From Gammaproteobacteria bacterium 28-57-27 (GTDB taxonomy: Bacteria > Pseudomonadota > Gammaproteobacteria > Halothiobacillales > Halothiobacillaceae), in NCBI GenBank assembly GCA_002281735.1, contig NCGK01000008.1:52068-116067 (forward strand): 64,000 bases of DNA. The letters are read 5' to 3'. Under the pieces are notes generated by a model. The model ran no database searches and was not told the origin of the DNA. It saw only the letters and a program-made list of their open reading frames with translations. The position numbers were made by a program, and so were the translations under genes. The stretch's first letter is position 1. Every line of letters begins with the position of its first letter. Shown here one piece after another: positions 17,284 through 25,843 of the stretch.

Positions 17284-18113
17284 AAGGCTTACCGATTCGT
17301 GAAGATGATTTGCAGGCCTATGTCGATGACCGGCTGGCGCCGGGGCGTCGTGCCGAGGTGGATAATTGGCTGGCCGGGCATCCGCTGGAGGCGGCGCGCT
17401 TGCGCAGCTACCGCAGACAGAACGAGGCCTTGCAAGCCTTGTTCGCGCCTGTGTTGGATGAGCCGCTGCCGGAGTCGCTCAAGGCGGTTGTTCGGCCTGC
17501 TCAAGCGGGGGGGCGTATACAGCTTTTCCGTGCGGCGGCCATGCTGGCGGCCGTGGGGATGGGGAGCGTGCTGGGCTGGACATTGCGCGGCGAGATGCAG
17601 CTGGTGCAGACGGCGCGTACCGAGGCCGTCGTTCCCGCTCTCCCGCCCGCCCTGGAGATGACACCGGTTGCCATATCCGATACGGGGCTTGCCCGGCGCG
17701 CGGCCGTCGCTCATGCGGTATACAGCCCGGATGTGCGCCGTCCGGTTGAAATCAGCGCAGACCAGGAGGATCAGCTGGTTTCCTGGTTATCCAAACGCCT
17801 GGGTTCGAATCTCAAGCCGCCCAAGCTGGGAAGTCTGGGTTATGAGCTGATCGGCGGTCGTCTGTTGCCCGGTGACAAAGGCCCGGTCGCGCAATTCATG
17901 TACCACGATGCTTCGGGCAAGCGCCTCACCCTGTACGTTTCCCGCGAGACGGGCGATGACAAGGAGACTGCGTTTCAATTCGCGGAGATCGGGCCGATCG
18001 GGGTATTTTTCTGGATAGATCACGGCGTCGGTTATGCGATTTCCGCAGGTGCGGATAAAGCCGAACTGACGCAGGTAGCTTTGGTGGTTCACGAGCAGCT
18101 TCATCTGCCATGA
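17280..18113 (+). CDS. Membrane-anchored anti-sigma factor
   Basis: A 277-residue protein translationally coupled to the sigma gene (ATGA overlap). The cytoplasmic N terminus (residues 1-75, IREDDLQAYVDDRLAPGRRAEVDNWL) resembles the sigma-binding domain of zinc-less anti-sigma factors. One transmembrane helix lies near residues 83-100 (FRAAAMLAAVGMGSVLGW). The rest would be periplasmic and may sense the signal. No zinc-binding HxxxCxxC is visible, so regulation is likely by membrane signalling rather than thiol-zinc switching. Identity is inferred from position and topology. Confidence 0.82.
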   Translation: MKGLPIREDDLQAYVDDRLAPGRRAEVDNWLAGHPLEAARLRSYRRQNEALQALFAPVLDEPLPESLKAVVRPAQAGGRIQLFRAAAMLAAVGMGSVLGWTLRGEMQLVQTARTEAVVPALPPALEMTPVAISDTGLARRAAVAHAVYSPDVRRPVEISADQEDQLVSWLSKRLGSNLKPPKLGSLGYELIGGRLLPGDKGPVAQFMYHDASGKRLTLYVSRETGDDKETAFQFAEIGPIGVFFWIDHGVGYAISAGADKAELTQVALVVHEQLHLP

Positions 18114-18172
18114 ACCATCGGCTTGCCAAGGTTGTCTTTGTGAATGATCAAATATAAAACAGGCGGTGTGCG

Positions 18173-19459
18173 ATGATGTTTCTGCAGCGAATATCAGCGG
18201 TTTTGTTGGGAGGTTTAATGATGGTCATGCCAGTTATTGTGTCGGCGGCGCAGGATGCACCTCAAACTGAATCCATCGTGCTCGGCATGGGCTGTTTCTG
18301 GGGCGCAGAAAAGCGCATGGCGGCGATACCGGGCGTACTGGACGTCGAGTCGGGGTATGCCGGGGGCGATGCAGCCAAGGCGGGGTATTACGATGTATTG
18401 GGTCTGGAAAAGGAGATTCAGGCCGGGCGCTCCAAGCAGCGCAACCATGCCGAAGTGATTAAAGTGACTTTTGACCCGCAAAAAGTGCCTTTGAAAACGG
18501 TATTGATCAAGTTTTGGGAAAGTCACGACCCAACCCAGGGCGACCGTCAGGGCAATGATCGCGGCACCAATTATCGCAGTGTGATTTATTACCACGATGC
18601 GGCGCAAAAGGCGGTGGCGCTGGAAACGCGTGATGCGTATCAGCAGGCTTTGAGCAAGGCCGGGCGCGGGGTGATTACGACCGAGATAGCTCCATTGCGC
18701 AATTACAGCAGTGCCGAGGAGTATCACCAGGATTATTTGCAGAAAAATCCGAACGGGTATTGTGGCTTGGGGGGCACGGGGGTGGCCTATCCGGGTGAGA
18801 TCGCCAAACCCGCACCCGCGCCGCTGGACGCCGCCAAGCTGCATTTCGAGCGTCAGTTGATTGTGTTCGAGGCTGAAGAGTGCCCGTTCTGTAAGCAGTT
18901 TCATGCCGAGGTGCTGGATGGCTGGAAAGCGGTTACGCCGATTGTGTCCACTTTCAATCCCAACCCGCCCAAGGATTGGACGCTGGAAAAATCACTGTTT
19001 GCCACGCCAACCATCGTGCTGTTTGAAAAGGGCAAAGAGGTGTCGCGTTATACCGGTTATAACGGCGACAAGGAGCGTTTTTGGAAGTGGTTGGGTTTTC
19101 AGCTCCTCACCCCGGAGCAGCGCAAGATTGCCTTTGAGCAGGGCACCGAGCGCCCGTTTACCGGCTCGCATCTGGATGAAAAACGTCCGGGCATGTTCGT
19201 TGACCCGATCACTGGCGCGCCGCTGTTTCGTAGCGACACCAAGTTCAACAGTGGCACCGGCTGGCCGAGCTTCTTTAACCCGATCGAAGGCTCGATTGTG
19301 CTGGTGGAGGACAACGCGCACGGCATGAAGCGCGTGGAAGTGCGCAGTGCCAGTTCGGGGATTCACCTCGGGCATGTGTTCGATGATGGCCCGCCACCCA
19401 GTGGAAAGCGTTACTGCATCAATGGCAATGTGCTGAAGTTTGTGCCGGATGAGAAGTAG
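18173..19459 (+). CDS. msrAB: Exported MsrA-thioredoxin-MsrB fusion (methionine sulfoxide reductase)
   Basis: A 428-residue exported repair enzyme that reduces both S- and R-methionine sulfoxides. A signal peptide (residues 1-25, cut after VSA) precedes MsrA with catalytic Cys41 in GCFWGAEK and a resolving Cys197 in NPNGYCGLGG. A thioredoxin-like domain with CPFC at 237-240 comes next. MsrB with GTGWPSF, HLGHVFDDGP and catalytic Cys415 in KRYCIN ends the protein. MsrB lacks the two zinc-binding CxxC pairs (DPITGAPLF replaces CxxC.xPLF). The order differs from Neisseria PilB, where thioredoxin is first. It lies 59 bp after the anti-sigma gene and is probably in the same operon, protecting envelope proteins from oxidation. 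Confidence 0.93.
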   Translation: MMFLQRISAVLLGGLMMVMPVIVSAAQDAPQTESIVLGMGCFWGAEKRMAAIPGVLDVESGYAGGDAAKAGYYDVLGLEKEIQAGRSKQRNHAEVIKVTFDPQKVPLKTVLIKFWESHDPTQGDRQGNDRGTNYRSVIYYHDAAQKAVALETRDAYQQALSKAGRGVITTEIAPLRNYSSAEEYHQDYLQKNPNGYCGLGGTGVAYPGEIAKPAPAPLDAAKLHFERQLIVFEAEECPFCKQFHAEVLDGWKAVTPIVSTFNPNPPKDWTLEKSLFATPTIVLFEKGKEVSRYTGYNGDKERFWKWLGFQLLTPEQRKIAFEQGTERPFTGSHLDEKRPGMFVDPITGAPLFRSDTKFNSGTGWPSFFNPIEGSIVLVEDNAHGMKRVEVRSASSGIHLGHVFDDGPPPSGKRYCINGNVLKFVPDEK

Positions 19460-19470
19460 CCAATATTTCT

Positions 19471-19527
19471 AGCCACAGAGTTCACAGAGTATCTGGCATC
19501 AACAAAATCTCTGTGTCCTCTGTGGCT
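19471..19527. repeat. CACAGAG-type inverted repeat, copy A
   Basis: AGCCACAGAGTTCACAGAG on the left and its near complement ending CTCTGTGGCT on the right form a hairpin between the convergent msrAB and der genes. It may also serve as a shared terminator, as a T-rich run follows (TTATTTTTT, running into the der stop). Two more copies are at 25758 and 30648. Confidence 0.7.
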
Positions 19528-20987
19528 TATTTTTTGGGCTTCTCGCCGCGTGCCACCTTGCCCTTGTTAATGCGGCGGTCACGCTTGTCTTTGAGGTACT
19601 GCATCATGCCCTTGATATTGCGTTCGTCGCCGGTCTGGTAGGGGTTGTCGTCAGTTTTGAAAATCAGGCGCACCGGGGTGGCGTACAGCTCAAAGGTTTC
19701 GCGGAAGAATTTTTCCAGATAACGCTTGTAGGAGCCGGGTAGACGGTCGGTTTGTTTGCCGTGGATGATGACCGTGGGCGGGAAGCGGCCACCTTGGTGG
19801 GCGTAGCGTAGCTTGATGCGTCGGCCGTTAATCAGCGGTGGCATGTGTTTGAATTGGGCGACTTCGAGTGACTCGGTCAGGCGCGGGGTGGATAGCTTGA
19901 TGCCAGCGGAAGCGTGTGCCTTTTCGACTTTATCCATCAACAGGCCAACATTGGAGCCATGTAGCGCGGAAATAAACACCACTTCGGCGTAGTCGATAAA
20001 GTCGAGGCGGCGATCCAGCTCAGTCTTGACCCGTTCACGTTGGTCATGGGTCAAACCGTCCCATTTGTTCATGGCGATAATCAGCGCGCAGCCACGTTCA
20101 GTCACAAAGCCGAGCAGGTGCAGGTCTTGCTCTACCACGCCTTCCTGCGCGTCCAGTATCAACAACACAACTTGTGCTGCATCAATGGCTTGCAGGGTTT
20201 TTACCACGCTGAATTTTTCGATCATATCGTCCACGCGGCCGCGTTTGCGTACCCCGGCGGTGTCGATCAGCGTGACGGGCTTGCCCTTGTGTTCCCACGG
20301 AATAAACACCGAGTCGCGGGTGGTGCCGGGCATGTCCATGGTGACCATGCGTTCTTCGCCGAGCAGACGGTTGACGAGGGTGGATTTGCCGACGTTGGGG
20401 CGGCCAATGATGGCAACTTTCATGCCCGCCGCATCAATGGCATCGTCATCCATTTCGGGAGGTGCGGGCGGTAGATGGGCAATCACCCGCTCGGCCAGGG
20501 CGGATAGGCCTCGACCGTGCGAGGCCACGAGGCGCACGGGTTCACCCATGCCGAGGCGACTGAATTCGGCAAAGGCGGTGGCTTCATCCGCGCCGTCCAT
20601 TTTGTTGGCGACGAGGACGATCGGCTTGTTTTTACGGCGCAGTTTTTCAGCCACGGTGCTGTCGGCGGCGGTCAGCCCAGCACGCGCGTCCACCAAAAAA
20701 ATGATGACGTCGGCTTCATCCACCGCACGCCAGGTTTGGTAGGCCATGCGCTCGTCGAGCACCGCCTCTTCGCCGGACAAGCCACCGGTGTCGATAAGAA
20801 TGGTGTCGCGCATACCATGCGCACCATCGTCGGTGTCGCGTGGATCCAAGCGCGCATTCCCATATTTGCGGTCGCGTGTGAGGCCGGGTTGGTCAGCGAC
20901 CAGGGCATCGCGTGAGCGCGTCAATAGGTTGAAAAGGGTAGATTTGCCGACATTCGGTCGGCCAACGAGGGCAATAACGGGTTTCAT
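19527..20987 (-). CDS. der: Ribosome biogenesis GTPase Der (EngA)
   Basis: A 486-residue tandem GTPase required for 50S subunit maturation. The two G domains start with GRPNVGKST at residues 8-16 and again near 194, each with DTAG/DTGG, and NKxD motifs (NKMD, NKWD). A KH-like domain follows (about 365-450), then a basic C terminus ending KRDRRINKGKVARGEKPKK. It is the last gene of a leftward cluster that also holds bamB, but a palindromic array separates it from the upstream DUF945 gene. Confidence 0.97.
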   Translation of the reverse strand: MKPVIALVGRPNVGKSTLFNLLTRSRDALVADQPGLTRDRKYGNARLDPRDTDDGAHGMRDTILIDTGGLSGEEAVLDERMAYQTWRAVDEADVIIFLVDARAGLTAADSTVAEKLRRKNKPIVLVANKMDGADEATAFAEFSRLGMGEPVRLVASHGRGLSALAERVIAHLPPAPPEMDDDAIDAAGMKVAIIGRPNVGKSTLVNRLLGEERMVTMDMPGTTRDSVFIPWEHKGKPVTLIDTAGVRKRGRVDDMIEKFSVVKTLQAIDAAQVVLLILDAQEGVVEQDLHLLGFVTERGCALIIAMNKWDGLTHDQRERVKTELDRRLDFIDYAEVVFISALHGSNVGLLMDKVEKAHASAGIKLSTPRLTESLEVAQFKHMPPLINGRRIKLRYAHQGGRFPPTVIIHGKQTDRLPGSYKRYLEKFFRETFELYATPVRLIFKTDDNPYQTGDERNIKGMMQYLKDKRDRRINKGKVARGEKPKK

Positions 20988-21032
20988 TGTGCTGCGGTCA
21001 AAAAGGTTTGGTGTGCATTGTACTGTGTTCTA

Positions 21033-21192
21033 CGTAGCAGGCTGCTGAAATACCTATTTCAGCAGCCTGCTACGGCGGGACATGGATGTCCCGCACGCAA
21101 ATCAATCACGTAAGTGATTGATTTGACGATGCCGAGTCCGGGCGTGTACCGGGCACGGCATGGCTGAAAAACTCATGGATGAGTTTTTCAGC
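21033..21192. repeat. Tandem array of five palindromes between the DUF945 gene and der
   Basis: Five dyads follow each other. The first, 21033-21074, has perfect 20-bp arms around CC. The second is 21075-21094 (GCGGGA around CATGGATG). The third, 21099-21124, has an 11-bp arm AAATCAATCAC and centre GTAA. The fourth is 21129-21161 (imperfect, ATGCCG outer arms). The fifth is 21163-21192 (GCTGAAAAACT around CATGGATG). No gene lies in the 223-bp gap 20988-21210. The array would form successive hairpins in the transcript between the two genes. Confidence 0.8.
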
Positions 21193-21210
21193 ATCCTGGT
21201 AGAGTGCTCA

Positions 21211-22518
21211 TTATTGCAGCAGGGCAGTCAGTGGCACGCGCCGCTTGGACAGACTCATTTCACCGCGCCATAGGTCAAGTGTGGTGCTGAGGTGTCCGGG
21301 TGTCGCCTCGTCGTCCAGCCAGCCTTGTCGACGCAAGCTTTCCAGCTGCTCCTGAGCGGTCTGTAGGCTGTTTACCTGGCCTGTGTCGAGCATCCATGTG
21401 ACGAGCGCAGACTGATTGAGCTCGGTGTGTAAATGAAGCTCTAAATCGCGCCAGTCTTGCACTGGTGTATGTGTGCGCAATGCCCCGGTGACGAATATTC
21501 GCCCCTGCGGCTGACTGATTTCAAGCGCTTCGAGGCTGATTTCACCCTCACCCAGGGCGTAGGTAAAAGCATTGAGCGCCGGGATTTTGGAACGCGTGAG
21601 CTGGCCTGTGTCCATACTGCTCCAAAGTACGCTCCAATTCACATCCCGCCAGCCTAAGCGTGAGTTCATGCGTCCAAGTTCGACGTTATTGCGCATACCC
21701 AAAGTATGGCCCAAAGCATGGAGATTCACGCCGCGCGCAGACGCCCAGGCCGCGCTCAGTTGGGTGGATTGAGTCAGTAGCACGTCGATGCGTGGCAATT
21801 CAATCAAGATCGAAGGAGGGAGGGAGGGTATGAGCTCTTGGCGATTCTTAACCGTGTTTGGGGTCACAATCCATGCCGCGCTCAGGGCATCGACGCTGAA
21901 GTCGCCTTGGTGTGCGCCTTGTTCATGCTGCAAATTGGCGCGCACAGATACATCCGCTACGATCAAATCTCCAGTGGGCGCAAGCCATTTAAAGCCCGGT
22001 AGGCGCAGCTCACCCCGACATTGGTTGGCATGATTGTGCATGAGTGAGCGCAGACGTATTTCCTCACCAAGGGGTTGTATTGCACCATGCAGACGCGTGC
22101 CTACATGAAGCACGCCGAGCATATCAGCGTACAACCAGGCATCCACCGCCTGCTGGGCCGGGAACAGGCTAATGCCGCCTTGCTGGGGAAGGTTGGTTTG
22201 GATGGAAAACCAGCCCCATGCGGTTGGCGTGGATGTTTTGAAGCCTAGCCAAGGCCCATGTCGCATCTCAAGATGCACATCGACAGGTTCACGTAAAAGT
22301 GTGGAGTGGATCGACACCTGAGCTGAAGATCGCCATAGGCCTTGCTGATAGTCCGTCACGCGCGCCACAGCATGCAGATTGCTGGCCAGTTGTTCCAGCG
22401 TCACCGTCACGTGATTGCGCAGGTATACCCCGGCCTGCCAAGGCAAAATAATGCCAGCGGTTAAACAAAGAAGCCCTGCCCACAGGGGCAAGGCCAGGTT
22501 TCTCATGACGGGGTGCAT
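21211..22518 (-). CDS. DUF945 (YdgA-like) envelope protein
   Basis: A 435-residue protein with an N-terminal signal anchor (LALPLWAGLLCLTAGIILPW) and a mostly beta-rich periplasmic part, matching the DUF945/YdgA pattern. It contains a typical early segment VTDYQQGLWRSSAQ and a late two-helix segment LVTWMLDTGQVNSLQTAQEQLESL. The molecular function of the family is not established. It starts 10 bp after the bamB stop. ATG 22518 is chosen; ATG 22506 is also possible. Confidence 0.6.
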   Translation of the reverse strand: MHPVMRNLALPLWAGLLCLTAGIILPWQAGVYLRNHVTVTLEQLASNLHAVARVTDYQQGLWRSSAQVSIHSTLLREPVDVHLEMRHGPWLGFKTSTPTAWGWFSIQTNLPQQGGISLFPAQQAVDAWLYADMLGVLHVGTRLHGAIQPLGEEIRLRSLMHNHANQCRGELRLPGFKWLAPTGDLIVADVSVRANLQHEQGAHQGDFSVDALSAAWIVTPNTVKNRQELIPSLPPSILIELPRIDVLLTQSTQLSAAWASARGVNLHALGHTLGMRNNVELGRMNSRLGWRDVNWSVLWSSMDTGQLTRSKIPALNAFTYALGEGEISLEALEISQPQGRIFVTGALRTHTPVQDWRDLELHLHTELNQSALVTWMLDTGQVNSLQTAQEQLESLRRQGWLDDEATPGHLSTTLDLWRGEMSLSKRRVPLTALLQ

Positions 22519-22528
22519 CAGTTCGATA

Positions 22529-23761
22529 TTATTTGCGGGTGGTCGTCCCACTGCTGGTAAACGCCACGATACGACCTTCGCGGGCTTCGATAAAGATACG
22601 CTCGCCATCGGACACCGGGGCGCGTGGAATGGCACTGTTGGCGGCACGCGTGCGCGCCAACATACGGCCATCTTCAGTGGCGAACCAGTGCACATAGCCC
22701 TCTTTGTCGCCCACAATTAACTGACCATTGAGCACCAGCGGCGCGCTGACGCCGCGTGCATGCAGTGCGTCCTGCGACCAGAGCGTGCGTCCAGTGCGGC
22801 GGTCAACCGCCAGAAGATGGCTGTTGGCATCGGTGAGGTAAATCGCCGTGGTATCCAGGGTGATATTGCTAAAGCCGGACATTTTCGTCGCCCAGACCAC
22901 TTGCGCGGTGGCGGCATCAATCGCCACCAAGCGACCCTGGTAGGCCAGTGCGTAAATGATTCCGCGATCAAACAAGGGCGAGCTATCCACATCGACCATG
23001 CGTTCGACATCGTTGCGCCCGCTAGGCAAGGCCACATTCACAGTGAACAACCGCCGTCCGCTACCGAGCTCATACGCAGTGAAATCACCGTTATCAAAGC
23101 CGGCCAGTACGGCATCCTGCATCAGAATGGGTTGACTGGTACCCTGCAAGGACAAGGGCGGCACGGGGCGCGCATCTGACCACAGGCGCTCGCCATTGCT
23201 GCTATTGAGCACCACCAGACGGCCGTCGGCTGTGCGCACAGCAATACTTAGCGAGCCAACTGCTGCCGGTGCGTTCACCACACTGCCGATATCCGCTTTC
23301 CACAGCAGGGTGCCATTGCTTAAATCAAGCGCAGCAACCTCACCGCGCAGTCCGGTGACAATGACTTTGTCCCCGCCACCTCCAACACCACCCGCGACCG
23401 CAAAGCCCAGCTCTGCGCGCCAGCGTTGTTCGCCGGTGCGTGAATCAAAGGCGATAACCTGACCGCGTGCATCGGTGGCGACCAGCACGCTACCACCTGC
23501 CGCGCGACCTACCCAAGGGGTCAGGCTGAGTTGGGCATTGCGATCGGCCGAACCCATGCCATATGACCAGACATCCTGTGTGCTCACACTGGCCACAAAC
23601 TCTTTGAGTGGCGCAGGTGGGTCAACGTGATCTTTTTTGGCCGCACAACCGCCGAGCAAAAATGCAACGGCGAGGAGTGACGCGGCTAAAAGTGTTGTTT
23701 GAGGGCGTGCCGATGGTCGATATGCCGGGGGCAGCGATTTATTGTGCGGCAGGTGTTGCAT
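22529..23761 (-). CDS. bamB: Outer membrane assembly lipoprotein BamB
   Basis: A 410-residue beta-propeller lipoprotein that assists BamA in inserting outer-membrane proteins. The signal peptide ends LLGGCAAKK, so Cys is lipidated. Eight PQQ-like propeller blades follow (repeated motifs such as GEQRWRAELG, GTLLWKADIG, GRTLWSQD). The ATG at 23761 lies inside the end of the yfgM-like gene (23-bp overlap). The order yfgM-bamB-(DUF945)-der is close to the common yfgM-bamB-der arrangement. Confidence 0.92.
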   Translation of the reverse strand: MQHLPHNKSLPPAYRPSARPQTTLLAASLLAVAFLLGGCAAKKDHVDPPAPLKEFVASVSTQDVWSYGMGSADRNAQLSLTPWVGRAAGGSVLVATDARGQVIAFDSRTGEQRWRAELGFAVAGGVGGGGDKVIVTGLRGEVAALDLSNGTLLWKADIGSVVNAPAAVGSLSIAVRTADGRLVVLNSSNGERLWSDARPVPPLSLQGTSQPILMQDAVLAGFDNGDFTAYELGSGRRLFTVNVALPSGRNDVERMVDVDSSPLFDRGIIYALAYQGRLVAIDAATAQVVWATKMSGFSNITLDTTAIYLTDANSHLLAVDRRTGRTLWSQDALHARGVSAPLVLNGQLIVGDKEGYVHWFATEDGRMLARTRAANSAIPRAPVSDGERIFIEAREGRIVAFTSSGTTTRK

Positions 23762-24425
23762 GGCTAGAGCCTCCAAGATCATCGCGTTTAATGCGTAACA
23801 AACCAGTTTCGAGTCCCAGCAAGGTGGCTTGCGCCAAAGCTGCATCATAAGCCTTGCGTGCCTCATCGGGCTGCGCTTGAGAGACTAAAATATCACCGCG
23901 CAGAGCATCCGCATCGCTGAGATAGGTCTCTGGCCAAGAGCCTTCCAAGGTTTTCAGCGCCGCATCGGCCTGATCGATGCCCCATTGCAAATGCGCAAGA
24001 CGCAAACGCGCCAGCGGGCGGATGGCCTCATTCTTGGCGTGCTCGACCAAGTGCTCAAGACGCGCGCGCGCCGCATCGGCTTGTTGAGACTCCAAATCCA
24101 TGCGCACCAAGCTTAAAGCGGCAAGCTCGGCATAAAAACTCTCGGGAAATTCGTTGATAATCTGTTCAGCCAAAGCGCGTGGCTTTTGCAGATCCGGTGC
24201 CGCAGGGCCCGTGTTGGCTAATGTTGCGCTTTCCAACGCCTGGCTCATCTCGGCAAAAACCTGCCCCGCGCGTTCGGCTTGGGCTTCTTTTTGCCCTTGC
24301 CAATACTGCCAGCCGAGGCTTAGTGCTATGGCGAGCGCCAAACCGCCGATGACCGCCACGCCATTTTTGCGCCACCAGCTCTTGAATGCCTCGACCTGTT
24401 CTTCTTCGCTTTGCTCGTAAGACAC
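23739..24425 (-). CDS. yfgM: YfgM-like TPR membrane protein (ancillary SecYEG chaperone)
   Basis: A 228-residue single-pass inner-membrane protein with a short cytoplasmic N terminus (MSYEQSEEEQVEAFKSWWRKNG). One transmembrane helix follows (about residues 23-42), then a periplasmic TPR-like domain. In E. coli it associates with the translocon and PpiD. The position between hisS and bamB is the conserved one. Confidence 0.88.
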   Translation of the reverse strand: MSYEQSEEEQVEAFKSWWRKNGVAVIGGLALAIALSLGWQYWQGQKEAQAERAGQVFAEMSQALESATLANTGPAAPDLQKPRALAEQIINEFPESFYAELAALSLVRMDLESQQADAARARLEHLVEHAKNEAIRPLARLRLAHLQWGIDQADAALKTLEGSWPETYLSDADALRGDILVSQAQPDEARKAYDAALAQATLLGLETGLLRIKRDDLGGSSHATPAAQ

Positions 24426-24461
24426 TAAAAATCCTCAATACAATTAAATGGTTAGCTTGGG

Positions 24462-25745
24462 TCAGCTTAAGTAATCCGTCAACGAATCAAACGCTACAGC
24501 GGTTTGTTCGCCTTCATGACGCAAGGGCTTGATTTGAGCATGTCCTTGCTTCACCTCGTCTTCACCCAAAATCAGCGCCCAGCGTGCACCGGACTTATCG
24601 GCACGTTTGAATTGTGCCTTAAAACTCCCACCGCCCGCATTGGTTTGCACACGCAGATGGGGCAGGGTATCACGCAGGCGCTCGGCCAAAACCAAAGCCT
24701 CGCGCTCGGCCTCTGCGCCCAGCGCGACCACGTAAACCTGTGGCGAGGCGGCTTGCAGCTGTGCCTCGCCGTAGGCTTCGCCAAGTAAGGCTAGCAGGCG
24801 TTCCAAGCCAATGGCAAAACCGGCGGCAGGCGTCGGCGCCCCCCCCAGTTGCTCAACCAGACCATCAAAGCGCCCGCCTGCGCAGATTGTGCCCTGAGCA
24901 CCCAAGCGCGTGGTCACCCATTCAAACACGGTCTTGTTGTAATAATCCAAGCCGCGCACCAGTTTGGGATTGACCTCGTAACGAATGCCAGCAGCGTGCA
25001 GCAGATCGCACAGGCGCAGGAAATCGTTGCGTGATTCCTCATCCAGATGTTCGTCAAGGCGCGGGGCATTCAGCAGAATGTTCTGTACGTCCGGATTTTT
25101 GGAGTCCAGTACGCGCAGCGGATTGCTTTCCAGACGGCGGCGGCTGTCATCGTCCAGTTGCGCTTCGTGCTGGCGCAAAAAATGCACCAAGTGCTCACGA
25201 TACACGGCGCGCGCAGCATTGCTGCCCAGGGTGTTGATTTGCAGCACCACTTCATCCGCAAGGCCAAGCTGCCGCCACAGGCGCGCTGCCATCAGGATCA
25301 ATTCCGCATCCATCTCGGGCGTGGAGATGCCAAAGGTTTCCACTCCGAGCTGGTGGAATTGGCGATAACGGCCTTTTTGCGGACGTTCATGGCGGAACAT
25401 CGGCCCCATGTACCACAGGCGTTGTTGCTGATTATGCAGCAGACCATGCTCCAGACAGGCGCGCACGCAAGATGCCGTGCCTTCGGGACGCAGGGTCAGG
25501 CTTTCGCCATTGCGATCATCAAAGGTGTACATCTCCTTTTCCACGATGTCGGTGACTTCGCCGATGGAGCGTTTGAACAGCGCGGTGCTTTCCACGGCGG
25601 GCATGCGAATTTCGCGATAGGCATAAGACGCCATCAAGTCGCGCAAAATGCCTTCAAGTCGCTGCCAGGCAGGAGTGTCGCTCGGTAGTGCATCGTGCAT
25701 ACCGCGTATGGATTGGATCGAGGTTGGTTTAGTAGGTTTGGTCAT
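24462..25745 (-). CDS. hisS: Histidyl-tRNA synthetase
   Basis: A 427-residue class II aminoacyl-tRNA synthetase that charges tRNA-His. Visible motifs are [11 protein letters not shown] at the start, motif 2 with [18 protein letters not shown], and the histidine-binding [15 protein letters not shown]. Motif 3 is in [14 protein letters not shown]. The C-terminal anticodon-binding domain covers about residues 330-427. The ATG at 25745 lies 12 bp from the edge of repeat copy B. Confidence 0.96.
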   Translation of the reverse strand: MTKPTKPTSIQSIRGMHDALPSDTPAWQRLEGILRDLMASYAYREIRMPAVESTALFKRSIGEVTDIVEKEMYTFDDRNGESLTLRPEGTASCVRACLEHGLLHNQQQRLWYMGPMFRHERPQKGRYRQFHQLGVETFGISTPEMDAELILMAARLWRQLGLADEVVLQINTLGSNAARAVYREHLVHFLRQHEAQLDDDSRRRLESNPLRVLDSKNPDVQNILLNAPRLDEHLDEESRNDFLRLCDLLHAAGIRYEVNPKLVRGLDYYNKTVFEWVTTRLGAQGTICAGGRFDGLVEQLGGAPTPAAGFAIGLERLLALLGEAYGEAQLQAASPQVYVVALGAEAEREALVLAERLRDTLPHLRVQTNAGGGSFKAQFKRADKSGARWALILGEDEVKQGHAQIKPLRHEGEQTAVAFDSLTDYLS

Positions 25746-25757
25746 AATTCATTTTTT

Positions 25758-25843
25758 GCCACAGAGGACACAGAGTTCACGGAGTAAAAGGTCTTTATGC
25801 TTTCACTTAGGCTTTCTCTGCGCCCTCCGTGTTCTCTGTGGCT
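25758..25843. repeat. CACAGAG-type inverted repeat, copy B, overlapping the 3' end of ispG
   Basis: The outer arms GCCACAGAGGACACAGAG and CTCTGCGCCCTCCGTGTTCT plus CTGTGGC face each other around a 30-base loop. The right half lies inside the ispG reading frame and encodes its last residues, [11 protein letters not shown], before a stop within the repeat. Confidence 0.75.
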
